Shown here one piece after another: positions 24,680 to 36,010 of a stretch of DNA of 64,000 nucleotides (its first letter is position 1; every line of letters starts with the position of its first letter). The position numbers and the translations under genes are program-made. Origin of the DNA: Sclerodactyla briareus (lineage: Eukaryota; Echinodermata; Holothuroidea; Dendrochirotida; Sclerodactylidae); NCBI GenBank assembly GCA_026419785.1, contig JAODTK010000665.1, positions 1 through 64,000 of the forward strand, read 5' to 3'. The notes below the pieces were generated by a model. It was not told the DNA's origin, searched no databases, and saw nothing but the letters and a program-made list of their open reading frames with translations.

Positions 24680-26555
24680 AATAGGATCGATCATCTGCTC
24701 GGCAAGTACACCATAAACAAACTGTAACAATTGCGATATGGTGGCTAGTATGGAACTTGGCAGATGGAATTGAATGAAAGAATGTACGGTAGATATGATT
24801 CCTTGTATCATTCGACTCACGGATATGTAAACACTTCTATAGATGGATTATTTTATCATTAAATAGAAATTGCACAGAAAATATGCGGCAATTTAGACCG
24901 GCCATTCCGAAGGGGTCTTAAAATCCAAGTTTTTTTTTCCCTTGACGAAGTCAGAGGAATTTATGCAGCATTCGTGTGTGTGTGGGTGTGGTGTGTGGGA
25001 CGTTCAGCTTGTAAACCGAGAACTTGATCAGGTCTGAGTAGATCGGCTTATACTTGGTATGTTTGTTTTCCATGATGATTAAAGGAACCCTGTCGTTTTT
25101 GGGGCCAGGTCTCGGTCCTCTGAGGTCACCAGATGTCACGTCTGAAAACATTGAAATTTAGTGTGTAGCTACCTTATCAGCGTATGGAACCGCATGGTTG
25201 TTGGGGAAATGGGAATTCGTCGACGCATGGTTCCCCCGACTGAGTCTGTGTTACAAATTCCTCCCATTTGTCCCGCCTTGTCCTCCAATGTGTCTGGCTA
25301 TAGGTTGCCAGATAGAGTCAAGGAGCACTAAGTCCTTCTGTCTTTCTGGTTTTACGGAACGCTACGCGCCAACTGTCGTGGCGCTCCCCTTATTCAGTGG
25401 TTCGTGCCAGTCAACACCCCCCCCCCCATGGCTGAAACAATTTAGCTCCACTGCCAGATGCGGTAGATCGCGAGGGGATGGGGGACCATCCCCAATGTTT
25501 GTATGTGGGATTGGCCTATGTGATATCAATAATGTACATAATGTGAGTGGTTTTATTGTCATATATTTAGTGTAGGTCTTTTCCTGGTAAGGTTCTTATT
25601 CTGTGAATTACTGCATAAACTCCAACCAACCGGGCCGTAACATGCATACACATGCGGCTTAGCATCAACCCTAGCCACGATAGACTCTATATATAGCAAC
25701 ATTTCTCAATTCAATTCTGACTTGAAAGTTCTAACGTGAGGTCCCCTTTTTTCTCGTTTGGGAGGTCAAATCCACGCACAGAAGTTCAAAAAAAAAATAT
25801 ATAAAAAATTGTGAGAGACATGGGCCGGAAACATGGGGCACTATGGAAACACCCTTGATAGGAGGTTGCTGATTAGAATCAGTGTCAAGTGGCGACTAGT
25901 TTTTGTATTGACTAATACTCCTGAGTCATCTTTGGGCATCTCTCTTATGGCCTCCGTGAGTCACACCCCAGATTGGGAATCGTATCTGTAACACGGTCTT
26001 TATGGCATTCTTGTTTTGCACGAAAACGTTTACCATCAACGTCCATTTTCAAATTCTCCGTTATCGTACACATATAACTATAACCACTAAATAAGTGGCC
26101 TCACCCCCCTCGCTCGCCTCTTTTTTGCCACATGGCCAATGCACCAACCCCCCCCCCCTCCCTCTCCCACTCTCCCTGCTCCCTCCCCGTTGGGGCGACT
26201 TTCAAAATCTGACATGTCCAAATCACTATCGGAGCGTTGTTTAGTATCCAGATGTTCAAGCTCCGATTCGTGTCCGGGTAACATTCTCACTGCGGACGGT
26301 CGGTTTATATAGGCTGGGATCCCAGACGTTTATTCGTGTCCCAGCTGGATGTGAAAATTTACGAAAACGTTTGTTCAGAAGAGGAAAACACTGCAAGCTT
26401 TTGCAAAAAGACTAAAAAATGCAGCAGCCTTGTATATTGTCGTTGCTTTGCTTTTGAGGGAGAGATATAAATAGAATTCATTCGTGGGGAGAAACATCCG
26501 CATACGCCAGCTACATGAGCTTATTTCGCCTATTCAGTGTGGTTTGCCTTCAGAT
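24680..26555. other. Unassigned stretch
   Basis: A (TG)n-like patch near 24975-25005 and C homopolymers near 25418 and 26147 are visible. Open frames here (for example 25198-25575) resemble nothing I know. Confidence 0.35.
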
Positions 26556-26559
26556 ATCC

Positions 26560-27255
26560 CCACTTCGGGGATATTATGGTTTTGGCTTCGCCGTCTTCCG
26601 CCGCCCCGCCACGTCGCGTCGCGTCGCGTCCGCTCGCACGCGTTTCTTGTTAGCGCACTAGCTCCTCAAACATTTGTCCGTTTGAGCCGAAACTTGGCAC
26701 ACATGTCCACCATTGGAAGATTTCCCCGTTAGCACAATAACTCTTCAACGCTTTGATCCGATTGATCTGAAACTTGGTTACAATTGTCAGCCTAGTGAAA
26801 ATCGCGGATGAGTCGAAGTGGGCATATCGCTGTTGCAATGCTGGGGGCCGCTAATTTGCAATTTTCGCGAAATTTTCAAGTTAGTCGGATTTGAACGAAA
26901 CTTGGTGGGTAGGACTATAGTTGATCCCGAAAAATGTGGAGATCATTTCAAGGTCATCAAAGGTCAAATTTGTGAAATTTATGCGATTTTCCAAACTTTG
27001 TCAGATTTGAACGAAACTGGTGGGAACGAACTATAGTTGAATCCGAAAAATGTGGAGATCATTTCAAGGTCATCGGAGGTCAAACTTGCAAAATTTATGC
27101 GATTTTCCAAACTTTGTCAGATTTGAACGAAACTGGTGGATGGGGCTACATTTGTTCCGCACAAGTTAGAAGTCATTTCAAAGCCATCATGTTTCAAATT
27201 CGCATTAATTCATGTGCCTATCAACACCCATGGATTACAACAAACTTGGTGGATG
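26560..27255 (+). repeat. Composite repeat: CCGCC-rich head plus ~130-bp tandem units
   Basis: The head 'ggggatattatggttttgg' with 'cgccgtcttccgccgccccg' is followed by a (gtcgc)n patch. Then come about three direct units sharing 'tttgaacgaaact.ggtgg', 'aaaaatgtggagatcatttc' and 'aaggtcatc.aggtcaaa'. A reverse-complement version of the head lies at 33.37-33.41 kb. Each of the first two full units carries an AGGTCA-N4-AGGTCA direct repeat (26951-26966, 27067-27082). Confidence 0.65.
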
Positions 27256-27345
27256 AAGTTTGTCTTGGTTTCTGACCAAAAGGGGGGGTCTCTTATGTGT
27301 GGTAGAGACTTCTTCCATGATTGCTCAAAAAGTGGGTATACACGT

Positions 27346-27366
27346 GGGCGGGTTACCCGCCCACAC
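27346..27366. repeat. Short GC palindrome
   Basis: gtgggcgggt is followed after one base by acccgcccac, an almost perfect inverted repeat. Confidence 0.6.
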
Positions 27367-28161
27367 ATGTTTAGTTTAGCAGTTTCTGCCGCGTGAAACT
27401 AATATCTATCTTTGCAAACTAAAGGGCTGTTCACACTTGTGCGATACGATACGATACGACACGATACGATACGGTAAATTTATCGGACGTCGAGTTAAAA
27501 AGTGTTATTTCAATAGGAGTGTTCACACCTGTGCGATACGTTACGATGCGATATGATAAATTGATCGGACGTAGAGTTGAAAATATTTTCACTTCTATCG
27601 TACGATAAATTTATCGGATGCGATGAATGCGCAATGCAGTGACAAACTTGCGCAATTCTGCAAGAGTATGGAACGCCAAACAGGCTAATGGGGGAGTTTG
27701 GCGTGACAAATGGTTTGGTTGTAAGTGATAAAATCAGGGGTTGGGGTTGGAATGATGTATAGGTAGTGACGTGTCCGGGGGAGACATTGGCTTCTGATTG
27801 AGCTTCTCGGCCCTATTTTCCGTCATGCATGGACCTTCGAAACCATATTTTAGTTGAATCCATGATGCCCGTCCCATATACAACAGTAGCATGACCAGTG
27901 AGATAATGGGGAGGGTCATGTTGCGTCGGCCGTCTCCACAAGTTACATGTGACATGCAAATGCAGGAGATATGCAGTGGTAGTGAGTAGCCGGGGAGGGG
28001 GTTATTGTGACTGTTTGAGAAGGGTAGGGTAGGAGGAGTTTCCCAGAGGGTCCACAGCCTGACGTGTTGACGGGAACTTCACCCTAAACTCTCATGGTTT
28101 AAGAAAGGGGCAGGAAAGAAAAGAAACGAATAAGGCAACGAAAATAAGCTGTAGGGAAGGG

Positions 28162-28175
28162 GGGGGGGGGGGGTT
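28162..28175. repeat. G homopolymer
   Basis: Run of G inside the inverted-repeat element. Confidence 0.8.
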
Positions 28176-28394
28176 AATGTCGATCTAACGCCAAGTTAAT
28201 AATATATTTTAGGTCAGTGAAGAAAGTAGTAGGGTACACAGGTGGAGCCGTAGGCATTATTTATACTGTTTGTTTGGCGAGAACCAAGCTACAGTTTAGC
28301 CAAATTGCCTGAATTGACTCAATGACTGAATGCTTTCTTGAGCTACCTCACTTCGCTGTATTCTTGGATACCGATGCTAATTATACTGGATGTC

Positions 28395-28665
28395 CAACGA
28401 AAGGGTAGGGGGGATAGTGAGGTCAGCTGCCTGATTCGTGATCGTCAATTGCGCTGCTTTGGGCATATGGCGCGTTTCCCGGTTGACGATCCCGTCTACT
28501 GCGTTCCGTCCCCACGAGACCCCTTGGTTAGGGCCGTCCGCACGAGCGGACAAGTAACTCATGGTTGGCGCAGCTGTGCGTGTACTTCGGAAAGTTAGGG
28601 GAAAGGGACAGGCTCGGCCTGGTTCACTGCTCAGAGGAGGCAAGTACTGAGAAAGTCACAAGCTT
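28395..28665 (+). mobile_element. LINE fragment, reverse-transcriptase C-terminal tail
   Basis: The frame reads LIRDRQLRCFGHMARFPVDD, then the PRDP region, and after shifts WRSC and YFGKLGERDR. This fits the C-terminal tail of several LINE clades (IR.RQLR..GH..R.P..DPA, ..GRP..SWL.Q...Y). It is short, shifted and 5'-truncated. It lies within the inverted-repeat element, so it was either carried or inserted later. Confidence 0.5.
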
Positions 28666-28919
28666 CGAAATTGCTTTGAAATTACAATTCTGGTTTTCAA
28701 AATTATGCCGACCGGCTATTCCATCGCCCTTGAAGCGACAAAAGGGGAAAACTTGTGCTTTTCTCAGTAAAATCCCACCACTTTCTGCGTTATGTTAGGC
28801 GCCGAGACATCCGATTGAAATATGGTACGACATTTTTTATGACACAAATGTGAACACTCCCTCCGATAAAATTATCGTATCGTATCGTAACGCAAAATTG
28901 TGAACAGCGCTTTTAATAG

Positions 28920-30230
28920 GACTATTCAGACACTGGTACTCCTCCTCAGTAACGTGAATGGCGATTTCCCACATGCGTACTGCCAGACCCGCAGACGCAT
29001 CTGTGGAATCCCAGCCTAATTCGGTTAAATAAAAGGAATAAGAGGAATACCGTAATCGAGTAGGGTGGTGATATTTTGCCCTTTCAAATATATGCAAAAT
29101 TTCACAAATATTTATTGTGAAAATTACTGTTCAGCAGACGCCAAATACTTTGAGGTTTGCCGTTATTTGGGATAAGGAGAAATAGGTTGACTGCACAGGA
29201 GACGGTAATTTCGTATTTGACAGAGAGATCATACCTTTCGCGGGAATCAAATCAACATTAATTTCTGTAATGGCTACATTGTAGTAGGGAGTGGAAACCC
29301 CTGACGTGAGTCACTGTAGAAATTCACGTTATCGGCATTTGTTCTACTGACAGATATGATTCATGATAGCCTTCATTTATTAAACTAGTGACCCTCGAGT
29401 GGTCGAGTGTTTCTATTAAACATAGGATGACTGATACGCTAGCCTATTATTCAAGTTGCGCCAGCTGTTTGTTTTACAGTGTATTTTTTAACGCGTGTGA
29501 TTACAATCTCATTGCTCTGGGTCGATCGGAAATTGACCAATTACCCTCCTCCCAAGGTCGTAGTGAAACAGATGTTCGAGCTAGGAAACGGAACAGAATC
29601 TCACACCTGCTTCTCCGACTGAAGATATTGTTCTCTGGATTATTTGCAGGTTTATGTATAGGGATATTTTAGTCATGGTGAACCTCGTGAATACTACCAC
29701 TCAGCTCTTTCTTTTTCAGGATTAAGGGGTCCGATAAAAGTGTATCAGTAAGCATGGTCCCGATGATGTAGATAGACAATGGACCACAATGATATTACGA
29801 TAACTTGGCTCCAGTCAGTCAGTAATACCTTTCCAGCAAGACTGCAGTTTGTTAACTCGTAACTAGTACTCGTCATCACAACTGTTGCTCCGCAGGGCTT
29901 CAGTCTTGGCCCCTATTGTTTTTCGAGAGGTTGGACTCCAGTCTACGCTGTATGCTATAATAAGCTACTTATAGAATTATGAAAATCAAGCCCTTCAGTG
30001 AATCTCGTTGATTGATGCGCTTATCATTTGATGACCTCGTAACAGTATTGGTGCAATTAAAGTCACTAGCATTGTTGTCGGCAGTCTTATCTATTCTTCA
30101 AAATTCCTTGGCCGCATTGTACTTTAGAGTTATGCTCAGCCTAGAGAAGAAATCATATGAGAAGCATATCAGAGATACGCTGGTTTATAGTTAGCTTAGT
30201 TACTTTAGTTCACTTTCGTTACTTAGTGAC
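28920..30230. other. Unassigned stretch
   Basis: No exon or repeat that I can support. The plus-strand frame at 29388-29672 has no recognisable motifs. Confidence 0.35.
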
Positions 30231-30234
30231 AGAG

Positions 30235-30480
30235 GGTCAGAAGAAAGGGACCCAAAATCTCTTGAAAAGCCACAAACATCCCAGGAGAAGACTAACCAGA
30301 TGACTAAAGAATTCGCCCACGATTTTTGCGAGATAAATCAAGACCTGTTTCCTGAGCACATTCACACTCGGAGACAGAACAACATCTTCAGAAGAGGCTT
30401 ATCTTCTGCACGCAAATTTAAAACTCAGCTAGTTCTGTACTTTGCAGGTTACAAGGTTTCCCGACTTGAACGCTGGTGAC
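30235..30480 (-). mobile_element. LINE 3' fragment, same family as 50.3-51.1 kb
   Basis: Aligns with 50570-50760 in the same orientation; shared blocks include 'aaaatctc..gagaa.ag' and 'cagatg.ctaaagaattcg' with 'attcacactcg.agac'. The matching larger copy encodes a CR1/jockey-like reverse-transcriptase tail on the minus strand, so this is a further fragment of that LINE. Confidence 0.5.
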
Positions 30481-31189
30481 CTCAGATGTTCATGACCTGA
30501 CTAAAACAATCATTACTGTTCATATATTCATCAGCTCTTGAAATCGGGATGGAAATGAGATGCAGTGATGCGTTAAATTATGGCAAAGTGGGACTATACC
30601 GTCTCAATAAACAGCTGCTGTCCAGAAATATGATAAGTTATCAGTTGTGTATACTTCACAGTGTCACATTACAACATTACCAATGCATCTACGATTAGAC
30701 GATATCTGAACATAAGCCTCCGTGCTAATTTTCAATGACACGCACGCACACATAATTATGCTGAAATACGGAGCAAAATTAAATTATATGGGCGCCTTCA
30801 CCAATTACTGTTGTTGATCTGTCTTGTTCTTGTCTTGTCTTATCTGGTATTATGCAAACCAGCTATGTTATCACTGTATAGAGGATAGAACAGAACAGTA
30901 ACACGCCTATTGAAGGTCAGAGTTGAAGATGGTGTTGAGAATTCCCACCATCACCAGAAAACATCACAGGACCACTTGAATTCTGAATAGTGAGACTAGA
31001 TGCAGTCCAGTCTGGAATTGTTCTGGGACAAAAGACCACCTGAAGACGTCGGTATTAATAATAACATGTCTAAGTGATCCATTAACTGGATGCTATGACC
31101 GTGTGCGAAGTTAGTATGTAACTCCCCACGAAATTCAGGACCCGGTATAAAGCCACTATGTCGATTAGAATAGAAAATATCGGGCGGGT

Positions 31190-33412
31190 AAACCGCCAGA
31201 CCATTATATCCCCGGCACTATTATTCAAGAGAAAATTTGGTGAAAGGAAACTGGACAATATTAGTAGAAAGAAGACAGTTATAGACTGTGAAAGCGACCA
31301 ACGTTGACAGGTATCGGGGTCATCCATGAATTGAAACAGAAGGGGCCAACCTATGACATGGATATTCAGACCCAAAATCAGTTTTTCATCCATTGCTCAA
31401 TAATTTCTTATCCAGAATGACTTTCTTGATGATTCTTCATTCTACTGATCAACAGTACTATTTGCATGAACATATTATATACAACATCCACCGGTCTCAT
31501 AAATTGGATAATATAGGGTTTCATATGTATAGGGGACACCACTAATTAAAATTAAATCAACCCCAGACAGCTTTAATTTGGTTTTATGAATTGTATCTGA
31601 TTTATTTGTCATTTCTGACAGGAATATTAAACAAATTCTTCATTTAAGGTAGTTCGGTTGTAGGGCATAAGAAGCAGAGAGGTCCTATAATGCACTTGTT
31701 TTTGTAATTGTATGAGGCCCCGACAGCCCCGACAAGTGCGCCTAAATAAGCACATTTATTCAGATTCGACCTTTACCCACATGACCAACCGAGGTCAAAT
31801 GCAGGTTCAGAGGTCACACACATTGCCAGGTCAACAAACACTTATATCACAATGGGAACCATCCAGCCTTCGCAGATATTCATTGCTCCGATTATAGCCA
31901 AAAACGTTTTTTTGACCCTAATTGACCGCGAATACTTCAATGATATGACAGTTTTTATGAATTGTACTCTCCATGTGATACTCCACTCCTAGGAGCATTT
32001 TGCAATTCTGATGACAACACATGCTGGATGCCGAAAAAGTACTAAAATCAGGTTTGACCCCTAAGTGGGACCTTTAATGAAATTCAATGACATGGCGGTT
32101 TTATTAAAATTGTACCCACCAGGTATTGATGCCATTCAATCCTAGAACGCATATTGCATTCCAATGAACATGTCAATGTTATGCGAAAAAGGTATAAAAT
32201 AGAACTTTGACCCCTGGTAACTACCAAAGTAATTTTCCGTTCGAAGCGGGGGGAGTTTGTTCCCTCCATAAAGCACACAAAGCTCCATAAAGATCTAAAA
32301 GCACTACCCAGTTTCTATTTTTTTTTTTTGACCGTAAACTCTATAAAAAAGCAACATTTATTCAAGATTCGACCTACCACAGGACCACCCGACAGAGGTC
32401 CACATTCAGGTCAGAGGTCACACACATCAGGTCAACACAATTATATCACATGCGAACCATCCCAACCTTAGCAGATATAAATCTCCGAGTAGAGCCAAAA
32501 AACAGTTTTTGACCCCTAAAATTGACCTCGAATGACCTTAAATGATATGACAGATTTCATGGAAGATGTTACTACTCCATGTAATAATCCACGCGAGGAG
32601 CATTTTTGATTCTGATGAACACACCCGTGCTATTGCGGAAAAGTACTAAATCTCAGTTTTGACCCCTAAGTGCCTTACATGACATTCAATGACATGGCGG
32701 TGTGTTGTTTTATGAAAAATGTTACACTCCATGTGAGCATCCACTCCTAGTCGCATATTGCATTCCAATTATAAAAATGTCCAAGGTATTGCGAAAAAAA
32801 GTATTAACTCCTAATTTTGACTGACAGGATAACTCTAATATGCAAATTAGTCCCACAAATTACCCTCAGTGATCTTGGAGTCTATTGATTAACTTTATCA
32901 GGACTGGTAGTAGGTCTTCTCAAAGTTTTGTCAAAATCCGTAAAAGCTGATAAAAATAATTGCATTAATTATTATAATGATAGTTAACGAATATGTAAAT
33001 TAACAACAGAATGACTTCCGTGATTTCAACGCAATTGAATAAATTTATCGGGGACTGTTAGAAGGTCCTACTCACCATGTTTTAGTGAGAATCCAACAAA
33101 GTTTATAAATTGCCTAATTGCTAATTGGGCCAATATTATGACAAAGAGTCATGCAAGATGACCTCCAGTGAAACTCGGCCCACCCTTAGGAAAATCAACG
33201 GCACTGATAGTTGCTATTCACCCAAGTTTCAGAACCAATGAAGTTTGAAATATCAAAGACATTATGCTAATTAGGCTACTGGCAAAGAAGAGAAATGCAA
33301 CTTGACCTCGGATGACTTGGAAATTTCGCCATGTGTTTGGCGCCAACAACTGTGGCGAGCGGATTAAGGCGGCGGCGGAGACGGCGGGACACGGTCAAAA
33401 CCATTATATCCC
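31190..33412 (+). repeat. Satellite-bearing composite repeat, two ~595-bp units
   Basis: Two direct units (markers 'taaataagcacatttattca' at about 31744 and its variant at about 32339) share the unit of the 57.7-60.5 kb array. Each unit has two related halves built on 'gacctt.aatgacatggcgg' and 'ctccatgtgata..ccactc' with 'ctaggagcat'. The block is bordered by 'accattatatccc' at about 31204 and 33401. The right border is the reverse complement of the CCGCC-rich head at 26.56 kb. Flank 32840-33350 has no coding signal. Confidence 0.65.
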
Positions 33413-33429
33413 GAACAACTTATCAGTGG

Positions 33430-34165
33430 TGCGGGGATTATAATTATGAAACCGCTGAGTCGTGCATTGCGCATTCTCTCCTGTAATACGTAGCGTCGGC
33501 AGACGTTGCAGAAGCATTGTGACATCTGGTTGAACTGCGGTGTGATCCTTACAAACAAATCTGACAGCTTTGCGCTGACCATTTCCAGCTTCTTATGTTA
33601 CAAGCTTTGTATGCATCAAACTGAGGAGCTTTATTCAAGACTCAGCAAAGTCTTTCTTTTGGTATCACCAGCATCAAAGTCTGCGGATACATTGAGGCGA
33701 TCTTGTACTCTTTACCAACTATATTGTTATAAGTTGACCATGAGAGCTTTGAAAGTGGATGTTACTCCAAAATAGAGATGCTCTTCACCAGTTCGTCAGG
33801 GAGTTCTCAATCACATATTGGAATAGTGCAACTGCCTCTTGTGGGTGACAACATTGACTTGCATTTTTTTGATGTAATAAGATCGTCTGCCAAGTCTTAC
33901 TCAATTGCGAAACTATCCACTATCTTGCTGAGCATGTAACTGTCATTGATGCTATTTATGTTCGTAGTGTATGCAATCATCAGCAAGATTCAAACATTCT
34001 GTATTGATGCTATCACGTCTGAAGATCATTGATGTATACGAGAACAGCAATGGACCGACTGTACATTGGCCCCTGAGGACAGTGATGAGATCATTCCAAA
34101 TACTCCACACCATTTATGACAACTGCTGGGTACGATGGTTAAAAAATGAATTTATACAAGTGAAA
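33430..34165 (-). mobile_element. LINE reverse-transcriptase fragment (CR1/jockey-like)
   Basis: On the minus strand the peptides follow the order of a CR1/jockey-type reverse transcriptase. A degenerate GTVGPLLF-like/YINDL region comes first, then a NSINDSYMLSKIVDSFA region and LSWSTYNNIVGK. Later come AYKA, EMVSAKLSDLFV and LQERMRNARLSGFI. Frames shift and contain stops, so the copy is inactive. It abuts the 31.2-33.4 kb composite repeat. Confidence 0.6.
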
Positions 34166-34169
34166 TTTG

Positions 34170-35050
34170 ACACAAATGTCTGATGTTTTTGAAGCTAGCT
34201 ATAGCCCTCGTCGCTTTTGGACCTGTGTCACAGGCTTCAGGAGCCTATTATTAAACTACGGATTGAACTTAGAGCTCATTCATGCATAACATGAGAACAC
34301 ACACCATGTAATGAGGTGACATGGTCGAAAGTTCATACTTGAGTGGTGCATTAGATTCACAGCTGCTCGAACTCTCTAATATTGACAGTGTTTGTTAATC
34401 TACCTGTTGTGGAGCATGCACCACGTTACGTCCCACTGTTCTAACCACTACACCGTCGTTAATAGTAACCATGTTGTTTAGAAACTTCAGTCAGTAGGCC
34501 CTGAAATTTTAACTAGGCATTAGGTCCCACCGAGCAGGGGGTATGGCACGGAGCTGGCCCCCAAATGCTCCCGGTTACCCAGGGGGGGGGGGGATTTTTT
34601 TTTGGGGTGGTCCTCTAGCACACAAACAACACAAGATTTCAATAGCAAAAATTTGGGAAATTAAACTCGAATCTCGGAAGTTCGATAATGCCCTCGATTT
34701 GTAAAAGTATTTTTCTGTACAATTGTGAATCGGTGTACACAAAGGAACTTGATCCACAAAATTGACACTTCTCAAAAAGGCTTCTCGCAAGTTCCCACAT
34801 CAGATGGACCATAACAATTGGATAGAAACGATGAACTCTAGATGAACCAACTAAGTCCCTTCTTCGTCATCCGAGTAGCACATAGGAGACTTAGATATTT
34901 TTCAGTATGTACGTCGCAGATTATAGCCTACTCCCTACAGCCACGAAGATTGCTCCAAGATAGAGAAGCATTGAGACACACTCGCTATAAGCAAGTTTGG
35001 AGACCTGTGCCTATTTGCTCGGGAAAATCAAGCAGGGGCGGCTTTGATCT
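34170..35050. other. Unassigned stretch
   Basis: A G homopolymer at about 34581-34592 is the only clear feature; a second (about 35059-35072) marks the start of the tandem array. Confidence 0.35.
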
Positions 35051-35079
35051 GTGTTGAAGTGGGGGGGGGGGGGAAGGGT

Positions 35080-36010
35080 AGGACCACCCAGATTGCGAAA
35101 GGCTTCGGTCATCTGGCAGAAGCAACATCCCTACAATCGGCAATAAATTCCCGAATTTTTTTTTCAGAAAAAGTCTCGAAGGAACTGTACAATGTTTATT
35201 CCGTACATTCGGGCCACCGCCGGTTGTTGACACGCAGGGTCAAGAATTTTTTGTTTAACAGACCCCCAATTGAATTGATAACGGCATATCCCGACCTTAA
35301 TACAGTAAACCCGTCTCTAAGATTGTCAATAATTTTCAGAATTCATAATTCTAGAGACGTTCTAGAGGAACGAATTGATGTGTATGCCTTACAATTCGGG
35401 CCAGCCGCCACCATCAGTGGACCGTCGTTAGGGTACAAGGGAAATTTTCGTTTTAACAGACCCACTCAGATTGCAGGAAAGAGCACAATTCCCGACGCGG
35501 TTTAGTATAGCCAGGTGAGCAACGGGCATCTCTCAAGAATTGGCCCTAATTTTTCAGAAAATGTATATTTCAGAAAGAGAAACGATGTTAAAGGAAACTG
35601 ATATGAGTTTTATTCCTTAGCAAATTGGGCCAGCATTAGTGTTCTCGTATAGGTACAAGGAAGTTTTGAGCCTTATGAATCACCCAGATTGCCGGACTGA
35701 ACGGTACTTCCCATGTCTTAGGCAGTAAGCAACATCCCCAAAATTGACAATCAATTTCTGAGATGTATATCTCAAGAAACACTCTTGATGAAGGAACTGA
35801 TCACGTTATGCATTACATTCGCGCCACCATCAGTTGACGCGTATACCCGTACAAGAAAAATAGGTCTTACAGGACCCCCCCACCCCCCCCCCAGAATGCA
35901 AGAGAGCGGCATTCCCGCGATTATGGCAGTGTGCAATCAATGAATTGACAGTAAATTTCCGGAAAACTGATCGATTGTAATCCTTACATTTCATCATCGT
36001 GGTCTCCATT
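35080..36010 (+). repeat. ~200-bp tandem repeat, about 4.5 units
   Basis: Direct units share 'attcgggcca.c..cagttga', 'tttaacagac.caca/ctca' with 'gattgc..gaaag' and 'ccc.aaattgacaat.aattt'. The 'gggccagc/acc' marker recurs near 35207, 35391, 35620 and 35815. The 153-codon plus-strand frame at 35044-35505 simply reads through two units and is not evidence of a gene. Confidence 0.65.

Larger units (their letters stand above)
27422..28914. mobile_element. ~1.5-kb element with terminal inverted repeats (GATACGATACG-rich)
   Basis: The left end starts aaagggctgttcacacttgt and continues gcgatacgatacgatacg. The right end, read in reverse complement, starts aaaagcgctgttcacaattt and continues gcgttacgatacgatacg. 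A second internal copy of the end motif (gtgttcacacctgtgcgatacg) sits near 27521. This is the layout of a non-autonomous DNA transposon, but no transposase and no target-site duplication are seen. A LINE tail lies inside it (28395-28660). Confidence 0.55.

Noticed and set aside
35044-35505. 153-codon plus-strand frame
   Set aside because: Reads through two units of a non-coding 200-bp tandem repeat and starts beside a G homopolymer.
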